A DNA stretch of 64,000 bases from contig CAJUPW010000014.1 in NCBI GenBank assembly GCA_910588635.1, positions 1-64,000 of the forward strand, read 5' to 3'. This stretch comes from an uncultured Oscillospiraceae bacterium. GTDB lineage: Bacteria; Bacillota; Clostridia; Oscillospirales; Oscillospiraceae. A model generated the notes under the pieces. The model was not told the DNA's origin, did no database searches, and saw only the letters and a list, made by a program, of their open reading frames with translations. Shown here piece by piece: positions 19,134-27,751 of the stretch; the stretch's first letter is position 1; the number at the start of each line of letters is the position of its first letter. Position numbers and translations under genes: made by a program.

Positions 19134-20909
19134 ATGGGAAAAATCGTTAAGGTCTCCGGTCCGCTGGTGGTGGCCACCGGCATGGAGGAGGCCAACATGG
19201 CCGACGTGGTCCGTGTGGGCGAGCAGCGCCTGATCGGCGAGATTCTCACCATGACCGGCGGCTCGGCCTCCATCCAGGTCTACGAGGAGACCTCCGGCCT
19301 GGGCCCCGGGGCCGACGTGGTCACCACCGGCGCCCCCCTGTCCGTGGAGCTGGGCCCCGGCCTGATCGAGAACATCTACGACGGCATCCAGCGCCCGCTG
19401 GAGGTCATCATGCAGAAGGTCAAGGGCAACAACCTGCCCCGCGGCGTGGAGGTCCCCGCACTGGACCGGGAGAAGAAGTGGGACTTCAACGCCGCCGTTG
19501 AACCGGGAACCAAGGTGGTGGGCGGCGACATCATCGGCACCGTTCAGGAGACTCCCTCCATCCTCCACAAGATTATGATTCCCCCCAGAATGAGCGGCAC
19601 CATCGAGACGATCCAGTCCGGCTCCTACACCGTGCTGGACAAGATCGCCGTTCTGGTGGACGACAAGGGGGAAAAGCACGAGCTGACCATGATGCAGAAG
19701 TGGCCCGTCCGTGTGGGCCGCCCCTACAAGCACAAGTATCCCCCCGTGATCCCTCTCCAGTCCGGCCAGCGCATTGTGGACACCTTCTTCCCCGTGGCTA
19801 AGGGCGGCACCGCCGCCATCCCCGGCCCCTTCGGAAGCGGCAAGACGGTGATGCAGCACGCCCTGGCCAAGTTCTCCGACGTGGATGTGGTCATCTACAT
19901 CGGCTGCGGCGAGCGGGGCAACGAGATGACCGACGTGCTCCGGGAGTTCCCCGAGCTGATTGACCCCCGCACCGGCGAGACGCTGATGAAGCGCACCGTG
20001 CTTATCGCCAACACCTCCGATATGCCCGTGGCCGCCCGTGAGGCGTCCATCTATACCGGCATCACCATCGCCGAGTATTTCCGGGACATGGGCTACGCCG
20101 TGGCTGTCATCGCCGACTCCACCTCCCGCTGGGCCGAGGCCTTGCGCGAGATGTCCGGCCGTCTGGAGGAGATGCCCGGCGAGGAGGGCTACCCCGCCTA
20201 CCTGTCCTCCCGCCTGGCCCAGTTCTACGAGCGGGCCGGCTCCGTCTCCTGCCTGGGGTCTGAGGAGGACCGCCGGGGTTCCCTGACCGCCGTGGGCGCG
20301 GTCTCCCCTCCAGGCGGCGACCTCAGTGAGCCTGTGTCTCAGGCCACCATGCGCATTGTCAAGGTGTTCTGGGCCCTGGACGCCTCCCTGGCCTACCGCC
20401 GCCACTTCCCCGCCATCAACTGGCTGACCTCGCACACCCTGTATCTGGACTCCCTGCGTCCCTGGTACGACGAGAATCTGGGCAAGGACTTCCTGCTCAA
20501 CCGGGAGTGGGCCATGTCCACCCTCCAGGAGGAGGCCAACCTAAACGAGATCGTTCAGCTGGTAGGCAAGGATTCCCTGTCCGCCAAGGACCAGATCACC
20601 CTGGAGATCGCCAAGATGATCCGGGAGGACTTCCTCCAGCAGAACTCCTTCGTGGATATCGACTGCTACTCCGAGTACGACCGTCAGGCCCGGATGCTGG
20701 CCATGATCCGCCGCTACGAGGACCTGTGCCGGGACGCCTCCGTCAAGGGGGGCAGTCTGGACGAGCTGTTCACCGTCCCCGTGCGGGAGAAGATCGGCCG
20801 GGCCAAGTCGGTGGTGGCCGACGAGTACAAGGCCGCCTACGACATCATCGAGCAGGAGATGGAGGCGCAGATCACCGCCATCGCCGAGAAGGGAGCGGAT
20901 GAAGCATGA
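19134..20909 (+). CDS. ntpA: V-type ATPase catalytic subunit A
   Basis: The 591-residue catalytic subunit has the P-loop GPFGSGKT near 235, [14 protein letters not shown], the A-type non-homologous insert (about 110-190), and [12 protein letters not shown] near 330. Length and motifs are complete, with no defect seen. The start ATG follows AGAAAGAAGG. It overlaps ntpB by 4 bp (ATGA). Confidence 0.96.
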   Translation: MGKIVKVSGPLVVATGMEEANMADVVRVGEQRLIGEILTMTGGSASIQVYEETSGLGPGADVVTTGAPLSVELGPGLIENIYDGIQRPLEVIMQKVKGNNLPRGVEVPALDREKKWDFNAAVEPGTKVVGGDIIGTVQETPSILHKIMIPPRMSGTIETIQSGSYTVLDKIAVLVDDKGEKHELTMMQKWPVRVGRPYKHKYPPVIPLQSGQRIVDTFFPVAKGGTAAIPGPFGSGKTVMQHALAKFSDVDVVIYIGCGERGNEMTDVLREFPELIDPRTGETLMKRTVLIANTSDMPVAAREASIYTGITIAEYFRDMGYAVAVIADSTSRWAEALREMSGRLEEMPGEEGYPAYLSSRLAQFYERAGSVSCLGSEEDRRGSLTAVGAVSPPGGDLSEPVSQATMRIVKVFWALDASLAYRRHFPAINWLTSHTLYLDSLRPWYDENLGKDFLLNREWAMSTLQEEANLNEIVQLVGKDSLSAKDQITLEIAKMIREDFLQQNSFVDIDCYSEYDRQARMLAMIRRYEDLCRDASVKGGSLDELFTVPVREKIGRAKSVVADEYKAAYDIIEQEMEAQITAIAEKGADEA

Positions 20910-22271
20910 TTCGGGAATATAAAACCATCGAAGAAATCTCCGGCCCTCTGATGGTGGTCAAGCGGGTCCAGGGCGTCACCTACGACGAGCTGGCCGAGGT
21001 GGAGCTCACCGACGGCACTGTCCGCCGCTGCAAGGTGCTGGAGGTCAACGGCGATTCCGCCGTAGTCCAGCTCTTTGAGGCCTCCGCCGGTATCAATCTG
21101 GCCAACTCCAAGATCCGGTTCCTGGGCCACCCCCTCCAGCTGGCCGTCTCCGGCGACATGCTGGGCCGGGTGTTCAACGGCATGGGCCAGCCCATTGACG
21201 GCGGCCCCGCCATCTTGGCCGACGAGTACCGGGACATCAACGGCCTGGCCATGAATCCCGCCGCACGGAACTACCCCAACGAGTTCATTCAGACGGGCAT
21301 CTCCACCATTGATGGGCTGAATACCCATCTTCTCCGGCTCCGGCCTGCCCCACTCCGCCCTGGCCGCCCAGATCGCCCGTCAGGCCAAGGTGCTGGACGG
21401 CGAGAGCAACTTCGCCGTGGTCTTTGCCGCCATTGGCATCACTTTCGAGGAGTCTGAGTTCTTCGTCCAGGAGTTCAGGCGCACCGGCGCCATCGACCGT
21501 ACCGTGCTGTTCACCAATCTGGCAAACGACCCCGCCGTCGAGCGTATCGCCACCCCTCGTATGGCCCTCACAGCGGCGGAGTACCTGGCCTTCGAGAAGA
21601 ACATGCACGTGCTGGTCATCCTCACTGACATCACCAACTACGCTGAGGCTCTGCGCGAGGTGTCCGCCGCCAAGAAGGAGGTCCCGGGCCGCCGCGGCTA
21701 CCCCGGCTACCTGTATACCGACCTGGCCACCCTCTACGAGCGGGCCGGCCGGCAGGTGGGCAAAGAGGGGTCCATCACCATGATCCCCATCCTCACCATG
21801 CCGGAGGACGACAAGACCCACCCCATCCCAGACCTGACCGGCTATATCACCGAGGGCCAGATTATCCTGTCCCGGGAGCTGTTCCGCAAGGGCGTCACCC
21901 CCCCCGTGGACGTGCTGCCCTCCCTGTCCCGTCTGAAGGACAAGGGCACCGGCGAGGGCAAGACCCGGGAGGACCACGCCGGCACCATGAACCAGCTCTT
22001 CGCCGCCTACGCCACCGGCAAGGAGAACAAGGAGCTGATGTCCATTCTGGGCGAGGCGGCCCTGTCCCCCACCGACCTGCTGTACGCCAAGTTTGCCGAC
22101 GAGTTTGAGCGCCGGTACGTCTCCCAGGGGACGGATGAGAACCGCTCCATCTTCGAGACCCTGGACCTGGGCTGGGACCTGCTGTCCATTCTGCCTACCA
22201 GCGAGCTGAAGCGGATCAGACCTGAGTTCATCGCCAAGTATATGACCAAGAAGGAACAAGGGGGGGTATAA
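20906..22271 (+). pseudogene. ntpB: V-type ATPase subunit B, frameshifted by an apparent 23-bp deletion
   Basis: The regulatory subunit B is read in two frames. Frame one runs from 20906 to about 21326 and ends ...[11 protein letters not shown]. The second frame, from about 21327 to 22271, resumes [20 protein letters not shown] subunits normally have about eight residues between GLNT and IFSGSG (the LVRGQKLP region); they are missing here with one extra base, which fits loss of 23 bp between CCC microhomologies. Rejoined, the product would be about 454 residues against the usual 460. A sequencing or assembly error is possible. All other subunit genes are intact. Confidence 0.85.
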
Positions 22272-22979
22272 ATGCCTTCCACAACGATCAACCCCACCCG
22301 GCAGGAGCTGAACCGGCTGAAAAACCGTCTGCGTACCTCCATGCGCGGCCATAAGCTGCTCAAGGATAAGCGGGATGAGCTGATGAAGCAGTTCATGGAC
22401 GTAGTCCGGGAGAACCGGGCCCTCCGGAAGCGGGTGGAAGAAGGGCTGATGCGGGCCCACGGAGCCTTTACCGTGGCCGCCGCCCTCATGTCCCCGGAGA
22501 TGCTGGAGCAGTCCTTGCTCTACCCCAAGCAGAGCGTAGAGCTGGACATGACCTTCCAGAACATCATGTCGGTGGACGTGCCCCAGTACCAGTTCCGTAC
22601 CAGCAGCCAGGACCCCGGCGAGGTCTACCCCTATGGTTTCGCCCAGACCAGCGGCGAGCTGGACGACGCGGTGGACGCTCTGTCCCGGGTGCTGTCCGAC
22701 ATGCTCCGTCTGGCCGAGGTGGAGAAAACCTCCCAGCTGCTGGCCGAGGAGATCGAAAAGACCCGCCGTCGGGTCAACGCCCTGGAGTATGTCAAAATCC
22801 CCGAGATGCAGGCCAATATCAAGTATATCACCATGAAGCTGGATGAGAACGAGCGCTCCAACACCATCCGCTTGATGAAGGTGAAGGACCTGATTCTGAA
22901 GGAGGCCATCCAGGAGAAGCGGGCCGAGACCGCCCAGGCCATCGAGGCCTTCGGCGGGGAGGCGTCCCAGTCCGTGTAA
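22272..22979 (+). CDS. ntpD: V-type ATPase central-shaft subunit D
   Basis: The 235-residue protein is a long antiparallel coiled coil, with helices at about 8-75 and 130-215. It has the family start TINPTRQELNRLKNRL and the C-terminal part RRVNALEYVKIP. The ATG abuts the ntpB stop. A terminator follows, so this is the last gene of the ATPase operon. Confidence 0.95.
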   Translation: MPSTTINPTRQELNRLKNRLRTSMRGHKLLKDKRDELMKQFMDVVRENRALRKRVEEGLMRAHGAFTVAAALMSPEMLEQSLLYPKQSVELDMTFQNIMSVDVPQYQFRTSSQDPGEVYPYGFAQTSGELDDAVDALSRVLSDMLRLAEVEKTSQLLAEEIEKTRRRVNALEYVKIPEMQANIKYITMKLDENERSNTIRLMKVKDLILKEAIQEKRAETAQAIEAFGGEASQSV

Positions 22980-22982
22980 GAC

Positions 22983-23017
22983 AAAGGCGGTACTGCCCTG
23001 GGGCAGTACCGCCTTTT
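22983..23017 (+). terminator. terminator of the V-ATPase operon
   Basis: The 16-bp stem AAAGGCGGTACTGCCC / GGGCAGTACCGCCTTT with a 2-base loop is followed by T. Confidence 0.85.
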
Positions 23018-23037
23018 GATTGGAAGGAGGAGTGACC

Positions 23038-23628
23038 ATGAGCTTAGTGCAGGCGGTGATCTGCGACGAGTTCGTCTTTGTCGCCGGCGAGCAGCAGCTG
23101 AAGCTGAACAGCGGCGCTGTGCTGCATAATTTCAGAAAAATCTTCAGGCTGAACGACAATGTCATTATCGGGCTTTCCGGGTCCATGGACGACAACTACT
23201 ACCTGTTTCAGGACTATCTGACCATTGATTTTGAGCTGAAGGGGGACTGCCCGGACAGCCTGGCGGAGGTCTATGACAAGGTGGGCGTCCGGTACCGGGA
23301 GATGACGGAACAGGGCGAGTGCGACGTGTTCAGTCTGGTGTGCGGCTGGAACGGCTTCGGCTTCGAGGGCAAGACATTCTATATCAACTCCCAGTTTGGA
23401 GAGGAGAGCCGAATCACGGATGTGAGGCCGGAGCACGAGAAGGACGCCAAGCTGATTTCCTGCGGCGATAACCGGCACTATGACAACTTCCTGGCCGGCG
23501 TGTACAAATACGGCGCCGAGGTCTACGGCCTTCAAAAGGCCTTTCGGGACACTTTGGCCCAGGGGGTCATGTTCGACGAGTTTATCAACAAAAACGCCCA
23601 GTTTGAGGTAATCAGAAAGCCGGTATAA
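23038..23628 (+). CDS. hypothetical protein (possible Ntn-hydrolase-like fold)
   Basis: The 196-residue cytosolic protein starts SLVQAVICDEFVFVAGEQQ with no signal or membrane segment. The alternating short strands at the N-terminus followed by VIIGLSGSMDD resemble proteasome-like Ntn hydrolases, but I cannot identify a catalytic N-terminal nucleophile, so this is weak. ATG at 23038 with AAGGAGGAG upstream. It lies between two terminators, so it is probably monocistronic. Confidence 0.6.
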   Translation: MSLVQAVICDEFVFVAGEQQLKLNSGAVLHNFRKIFRLNDNVIIGLSGSMDDNYYLFQDYLTIDFELKGDCPDSLAEVYDKVGVRYREMTEQGECDVFSLVCGWNGFGFEGKTFYINSQFGEESRITDVRPEHEKDAKLISCGDNRHYDNFLAGVYKYGAEVYGLQKAFRDTLAQGVMFDEFINKNAQFEVIRKPV

Positions 23629-23630
23629 AG

Positions 23631-23665
23631 ACAGGGGACGGTCCATCGGGACCGTCCCCTGTTCC
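23631..23665 (+). terminator. intrinsic terminator
   Basis: The 14-bp perfect stem ACAGGGGACGGTCC / GGACCGTCCCCTGT is followed by TCCT. It lies between convergent genes. Confidence 0.7.
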
Positions 23666-23673
23666 TAAGTTGA

Positions 23674-24009
23674 TTACAATACAAGCATCAGATTGTTGTA
23701 GTTGATCTCTTTTGCCTTTTTCTGAACAGAAAACCAGTCAATAATAGTTAAAACCCCGCAGCAGCCCAAGGTGAGGAGCTTCAAAATACCCATACCGGTT
23801 TCCCCCAGCATAAAGCGATCAATCCCCAAACTGCCTAGGAAAATAGAAACCAGAAGAATGGTTGTGGGGTCCTTAAATTCCACTGCGGATACCAACTGAA
23901 ATTTGCTTTCATCAGCCTCCAACAGTTTTTGCTTGATAAAGACGATTTTTTCGGCGGGAAGATACTTCTGATTTGTCATAATGTACATGTCGATTCTGTC
24001 CTGTGTCAT
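23674..24009 (-). CDS. TM2-domain membrane protein
   Basis: The 111-residue protein has a soluble start of about 45 residues and a C-terminal TM2 domain. It has two membrane helices joined by a short turn, with LGSLGIDRFMLGETGMGILKLL matching the TM2 pattern (G-x-DRFY/M-G-x-x-G-x-K). ATG with AAGGAGAG upstream. It follows the DUF2752 gene by 39 bp on the same strand; TM2 and DUF2752 proteins are often paired. The DNA is clearly more AT-rich than its surroundings. Role unknown. Confidence 0.85.
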   Translation of the reverse strand: MTQDRIDMYIMTNQKYLPAEKIVFIKQKLLEADESKFQLVSAVEFKDPTTILLVSIFLGSLGIDRFMLGETGMGILKLLTLGCCGVLTIIDWFSVQKKAKEINYNNLMLVL

Positions 24010-24048
24010 TTCTATCTCTCCTTATATGTTGTTGTGTATATTTGGGAG

Positions 24049-24402
24049 TTATAGTCGGCATAGATGGTAAAAAGCCAACAAAAAGGCGAAGCACAGCAGA
24101 GTGAAATCCAGACAGCGGTTTTTGGGAAACAATTTTCTGTGGGTAAACAGAAGGATAAAAAGTGGAGTTGGCAGAAAGAGCAAATGGTAAGACAGAGCGA
24201 GCTGCAGGTCTCCCCTAAAAAAACAGAGCCAGGCTCGGGTAAGTCCGCAGCCGGGGCAAGTGATGCCCAAAATATTGTATAGCGGGCATCCCCAAATGCA
24301 ATCTAAGGCTAGAAATGCAAGAACGGCCAGGTGACTCCACAGTATGCTGTGCCGTGTTTGCCAGGACTTTATCTTTATGCTGGATCCCCCCCGAAGGTAC
24401 AA
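24049..24402 (-). CDS. DUF2752 membrane protein
   Basis: The 117-residue protein has two or three membrane helices and the DUF2752 signature CPGCGLTRAW near 48-57. Function is unknown for the family. The only in-frame standard start is TTG at 24402, but the promoter on this strand would start transcription at about 24399-24400. The mRNA would therefore be leaderless or the true start lies further in (a purine-rich GGGGGGGAT lies 12 bp downstream, before an ATA codon). The 5' boundary is uncertain. Confidence 0.75.
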   Translation of the reverse strand: MYLRGGSSIKIKSWQTRHSILWSHLAVLAFLALDCIWGCPLYNILGITCPGCGLTRAWLCFFRGDLQLALSYHLLFLPTPLFILLFTHRKLFPKNRCLDFTLLCFAFLLAFYHLCRL

Positions 24403-24406
24403 GATT

Positions 24407-24459
24407 ACAATACCATAGTATTTTTATTTAGTCAAGAAAAAGGATACAATAGTATTGTA
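24407..24459. promoter_or_regulatory. divergent promoter with TACAATA operators
   Basis: The minus-strand promoter is TTGACT (24435-24430), 17 bp, TATTGT (24412-24407). A perfect 15-bp palindrome TACAATAGTATTGTA lies at 24445-24459 and a looser copy at 24407-24420 covers the minus -10. The palindrome overlaps a likely plus-strand -10 (TACAAT). This is the expected layout for an autoregulating XRE repressor that also controls the DUF2752/TM2 pair. Confidence 0.6.
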
Positions 24460-24481
24460 ATATTTGTTTTGGGGTATGAGT

Positions 24482-24760
24482 ATGCTGAGCCAAAGAATAC
24501 GTTTATTGCGTCAAGCGCGAAAGATAAGTCAGGTAGAGCTTGCCGGCCGACTGGGCGTTACAAAACAGAGCGTGTCAAATTGGGAAAACGACAATATTCA
24601 ACCGTCCATTGAGATGCTGATGAAGTTATCATCTGTTTTTTCTGTGTCTACCGACTATATGCTGGGAATTGAAGATGGTGAGTATTTGGATGTAAGCGGC
24701 CTTTCCCAGGAGGTGATTGCCCATATCAGGCAGATTGTAGACGATTTAAGAAGAAAGTAG
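24482..24760 (+). CDS. XRE family transcriptional regulator
   Basis: The 92-residue protein has an N-terminal helix-turn-helix (about 3-58: QRIRLLRQARKISQVELAGR then VTKQSVSNWEND), a typical second half IQPSIEMLMKLSSVFSVSTDYMLG, and a short C-terminal dimer helix. Two in-frame ATGs exist (24476 and 24482). I prefer 24482 because TTGGGG is at a workable distance only from it. It is divergent from the DUF2752 gene and probably represses both through the palindromes between them. Confidence 0.88.
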   Translation: MLSQRIRLLRQARKISQVELAGRLGVTKQSVSNWENDNIQPSIEMLMKLSSVFSVSTDYMLGIEDGEYLDVSGLSQEVIAHIRQIVDDLRRK

Positions 24761-24782
24761 AGCCGTTTTTAGAGAGTTTTTC

Positions 24783-24826
24783 ATAAAGAAAGTACCGTCT
24801 GAGTTTTCAGACGGTACTTTCTTTAT
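24783..24826. terminator. bidirectional terminator
   Basis: A 20-bp perfect stem ATAAAGAAAGTACCGTCTGA / TCAGACGGTACTTTCTTTAT has a 4-base loop. It lies between convergent genes. Confidence 0.85.
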
Positions 24827-24876
24827 TCATAAATATTCAAGATGCTGTTTAACCTCCACGGTGGAGGCAAAGGGGG

Positions 24877-26076
24877 TTATCCCTCCTTGCACAGCAGAAC
24901 GTCGTGGTAGAACTTGTCCAGCTTCTTTTGGGTGGGGAAGGTGGCCACATACATCTGGTTGCCCATGGCGTCGGCCAGAACGTCGGGGATACGGTCCACC
25001 AGCTTCATCTGCTGGCCGTACTTCTTCATGATGGCCTCGTGGCTGTAGACGAAGGGCTTACCGTCCCGCCGCCCGGCAAAGGCGCAGAAAGCGTGGGGAC
25101 CGCTCTCCACGGTGGAGTGGTCAAAGGCGATCATGTCCGCCCAAATCTTGTACACGTTGGTGGAGTTGGCAAAGTTCATCATATCCGGGCTGAACCCGCC
25201 GCAAGGGCGCATGTTCACCTCCAGGGCTACCACATCCCCCTTTTTGCCCATGCCCTCCTGGTCCTGGGTGAGGCGGAAGAACTCAAAGTGGACGAACCGG
25301 CTCTTCACCCCGAAGGACTTCACGGTGGCCCGGCCGGCTTTCCGGGTGTCGGCGGGCAGGTCTTTCACGATGTAGTAGATAGAGTTGTCTGCTTCGTTGA
25401 CGATGTCCATGATGGACATGGGGGTGACGTTGCCCGTCTCAAAGATAGGGCTGCCCTGAGAGTCGATAATGGCGTCGTAGGAGTTGACCTCGGCGTGGAT
25501 GAACTCTTCCATAATGTAGGTGACGTCCGGGTTCCTGGTGGCCAGGAATACGGCCAGATCCTTGGAATTGGACAGCTTGTGGGTATCGGAGGCCCCCACC
25601 CCGTTGTCCGGCTTGACCACCACCGGCCAGCCCACTTCCTTGATAAAGGCCATGCAGTTTTTCCGGTTGTCCAACAGGTGATACCGGGCGGTGGGGATGC
25701 CGGCAGCCTGGTAGAACTCCTTCATTCTGGATTTGTATTTGATCCGGGGTATGTCGCTGGCCTGGAAGCCGCTGGTGATATGGAAGTCGGTGCGCAGAGC
25801 GGCGTCCCGCTCCAGCCAGTACTCGTTGTTGCTCTCCAGCCAGTCGATCCGGCCGTACTTGTGAATGAAAAAAGCCACCGCCCGGTAGACAGCGTCATAG
25901 TCCTCCAGTGTGCCGACCTTGTAGTACTCGTTCAGGCTGTCCTTCAGCGCGGGCGTCAGCTCATCATAGGGCTGGTCGCCGATGCCCAGCACGTTCAAAC
26001 CGTTGTTCTTCAGCTCCCGGCAGAACTGCCAGTAGTTGGTGGGGAAATTGGGGGAAATAAAGACAACGTTTTTCAT
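24877..26076 (-). CDS. ATP-grasp domain ligase
   Basis: The 399-residue enzyme has the ATP-grasp fold: an N-terminal Rossmann-like domain beginning KNVVFISPNFPTNYWQFC, central VVVKPDNGVGASDTHK (nucleotide-binding loop, near 160), YIMEEFI (near 200), and the metal-site stretch ALEVNMRPCGGFSPDMM near 305. Such enzymes join a carboxylate to an amine or thiol through an acyl phosphate; the substrate cannot be read from the sequence. ATG at 26076 has GAGGAG upstream. It is the last gene of an operon with two alpha/beta-hydrolase esterases, suggesting a shared peptide- or ester-type metabolite. Confidence 0.88.
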   Translation of the reverse strand: MKNVVFISPNFPTNYWQFCRELKNNGLNVLGIGDQPYDELTPALKDSLNEYYKVGTLEDYDAVYRAVAFFIHKYGRIDWLESNNEYWLERDAALRTDFHITSGFQASDIPRIKYKSRMKEFYQAAGIPTARYHLLDNRKNCMAFIKEVGWPVVVKPDNGVGASDTHKLSNSKDLAVFLATRNPDVTYIMEEFIHAEVNSYDAIIDSQGSPIFETGNVTPMSIMDIVNEADNSIYYIVKDLPADTRKAGRATVKSFGVKSRFVHFEFFRLTQDQEGMGKKGDVVALEVNMRPCGGFSPDMMNFANSTNVYKIWADMIAFDHSTVESGPHAFCAFAGRRDGKPFVYSHEAIMKKYGQQMKLVDRIPDVLADAMGNQMYVATFPTQKKLDKFYHDVLLCKEG

Positions 26077-26098
26077 GCTCTCTCTCACTCCTCGGTTT

Positions 26099-26845
26099 TT
26101 ATTGTCCCGGTTCTCCGCCCAGCAGCCAGGGGAAGAAATACACCGTCTGCTTGTACCACCAGGGCCAGTCGTGGGCGCAGTCGTAGCCCCAGAAGTCCAC
26201 CCAGGTGTGGATACCCTTGCGGTAGAAGGTGTCGGCCAGCTGGCGGGTGGAGTCGGGAATCTCCCAGGGCCCCAGGCCTACGCAGATGGCGGTCCGCTGG
26301 CGGTTGAATATGCCGATATAGGGGTGGTCCTGGGGCAGGTTGGCCATATAGTGGACGGGGGAGTTCTGATAGACCACCTCGTCCATGTAGCCGCCAAAGC
26401 CGTAGTCGGCGGTGTAGATGCCGCTGAGAGCCAGACAGCCGTTGAACAGGTCGGGCCGTCGCAGGTAGAGGTTGGCGGCGTGGGTGGCCCCCAGGCTGCA
26501 TCCGAAAGCGATGATACCGTCCTGGCGGGTCCATTCCAGCATCCGGGGGGCCATCTCGCTGAACAGATAGCTCATCCACTGCTCATGCCGCCGGGCCCGC
26601 CAGTAGGGGTCGCCATTCTTGTCGGACCAGGTCTCCTTGTCGATGGTGTCCACCGAAAAAACGATGATCTGACCGGAGTCAATCCAGGGGGCGAGGGTGT
26701 CGGCCATGTGGAAATCGCCGAAATCGTGGAACCGGCCGTCCTGACAGGGAATATACAGTACCGGCCAGCCTGCGTGGCCGTAGACCATAAACTCCATATC
26801 ACGCCCCAGCGCGGGGCTGTACTCCTTAAAATACTCGGTTTTCAT
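26099..26845 (-). CDS. alpha/beta-hydrolase fold esterase
   Basis: The 248-residue cytosolic protein has the nucleophile elbow FGCSLGATHAAN (GxSxG) near 120 and a late HDWPWW that could hold the catalytic His. It resembles the esterase D/enterochelin esterase-like group. Its start MKTEYFKEY at 26845 has GGAGGAC upstream; the longer open frame only shadows the next gene. It lies 11 bp from the upstream esterase and 22 bp from the ATP-grasp gene. Confidence 0.85.
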   Translation of the reverse strand: MKTEYFKEYSPALGRDMEFMVYGHAGWPVLYIPCQDGRFHDFGDFHMADTLAPWIDSGQIIVFSVDTIDKETWSDKNGDPYWRARRHEQWMSYLFSEMAPRMLEWTRQDGIIAFGCSLGATHAANLYLRRPDLFNGCLALSGIYTADYGFGGYMDEVVYQNSPVHYMANLPQDHPYIGIFNRQRTAICVGLGPWEIPDSTRQLADTFYRKGIHTWVDFWGYDCAHDWPWWYKQTVYFFPWLLGGEPGQ

Positions 26846-26856
26846 ATGAAGTCCTC

Positions 26857-27627
26857 CTATAGCTCCAGCCCATACAGCAGCGTGTTCATGAAAAAGGGGA
26901 TCTGCCGCTCCCAGCTGGCCTCGCAGTGGTCGCCGCCGGGGACGATGCGGCAGGTGAGCTTGATCCCCCGGGTGAGCAGCTGGCCCACCACCCGGGCGAA
27001 CTGGCTCTGCATCAGCTCGTGGTTGCCCAGCTCCCGGGAGCCGTAATCCATATACAGCACGGTGTCCGACCGCACCTCCGCCCCCCGGACCAGCCGGGCC
27101 AGCCGGTCGGGGGCCACCCACAGGGAGGGGGACAGGGCCGCCGCCCGGGAAAAGACGCTGTTATACTCCAGCAGGGCGTACAGGCTCATCAGCCCCCCCA
27201 TGGAGCTGCCCGCGATAAAGGTGTGCTGCCGGCCGGGGAGGGTGCGGTACTCCCGGTCGATCTGGGGCTTAAAGGTGTGGACGAACCAGTCCATGGTGAT
27301 CTTCCCCCGGCCCTGTACATGGCCGAAGTCGGGCTCGTGGAAGGTGTAGGGGGAGTACTCCGACAGCCGCCCGTTGTCCGGATGGTGGTTGCACTCCACC
27401 GCCGCCACAATGAGGGGCACCTGAAACTGGTCCAGATACTCCCCCAGTCCCCAGCTCTTGCCATAGGTGGCGTCGGAGTCGAAAAAAACGTTGTGGCCGT
27501 CAAACATGTACAGCACGGGGTAGTGCCGGCCGGGCTCCCAGTCGTAGCTGTCCGGCAGATAGAGGTAGGCTCCCCGGGACTCGTCTCCGGTCAGCTCGGG
27601 GATGGTCACATTCCAGGTCTGGATCAC
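26857..27627 (-). CDS. esterase, enterochelin-esterase-like (Fes/esterase D)
   Basis: The 256-residue alpha/beta hydrolase has YPVLYMFDGHNVFF near the N-terminus, nucleophile IAGSSMGGLMSLYA (GSSMG) near 140, and PGGDHCEASWE, which places the catalytic His, near 230. No signal peptide is present, so it acts in the cytosol. The start is GTG with GGGAGGAA upstream. It is the first gene of the three-gene minus-strand operon. The two esterases are different enough that recent duplication is unlikely. Confidence 0.88.
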   Translation of the reverse strand: MIQTWNVTIPELTGDESRGAYLYLPDSYDWEPGRHYPVLYMFDGHNVFFDSDATYGKSWGLGEYLDQFQVPLIVAAVECNHHPDNGRLSEYSPYTFHEPDFGHVQGRGKITMDWFVHTFKPQIDREYRTLPGRQHTFIAGSSMGGLMSLYALLEYNSVFSRAAALSPSLWVAPDRLARLVRGAEVRSDTVLYMDYGSRELGNHELMQSQFARVVGQLLTRGIKLTCRIVPGGDHCEASWERQIPFFMNTLLYGLEL

Positions 27628-27656
27628 AATAGGTTCCTCCCTACATACTCTTCATC

Positions 27657-27685
27657 AGTTTACCACGATGAAGTAAAAATTTCAA
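27657..27685 (-). promoter_or_regulatory. promoter of the esterase/ATP-grasp operon
   Basis: On the minus strand, TTGAAA (27685-27680) and TAAACT (27662-27657) are 17 bp apart with an extended TGG. Confidence 0.6.
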
Positions 27686-27751
27686 TTCTTTTTCACGATT
27701 TTTCCCTATTTCCCGATTGGAGCAGATTTCTGAAACAAAATTTGTCACATA

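Noticed and set aside
21323..21330. Programmed +1 frameshifting in ntpB
   Set aside because: Skipping one base rejoins the frames but leaves eight conserved residues missing, and no slippery sequence or stimulator is present; a deletion explains both facts.
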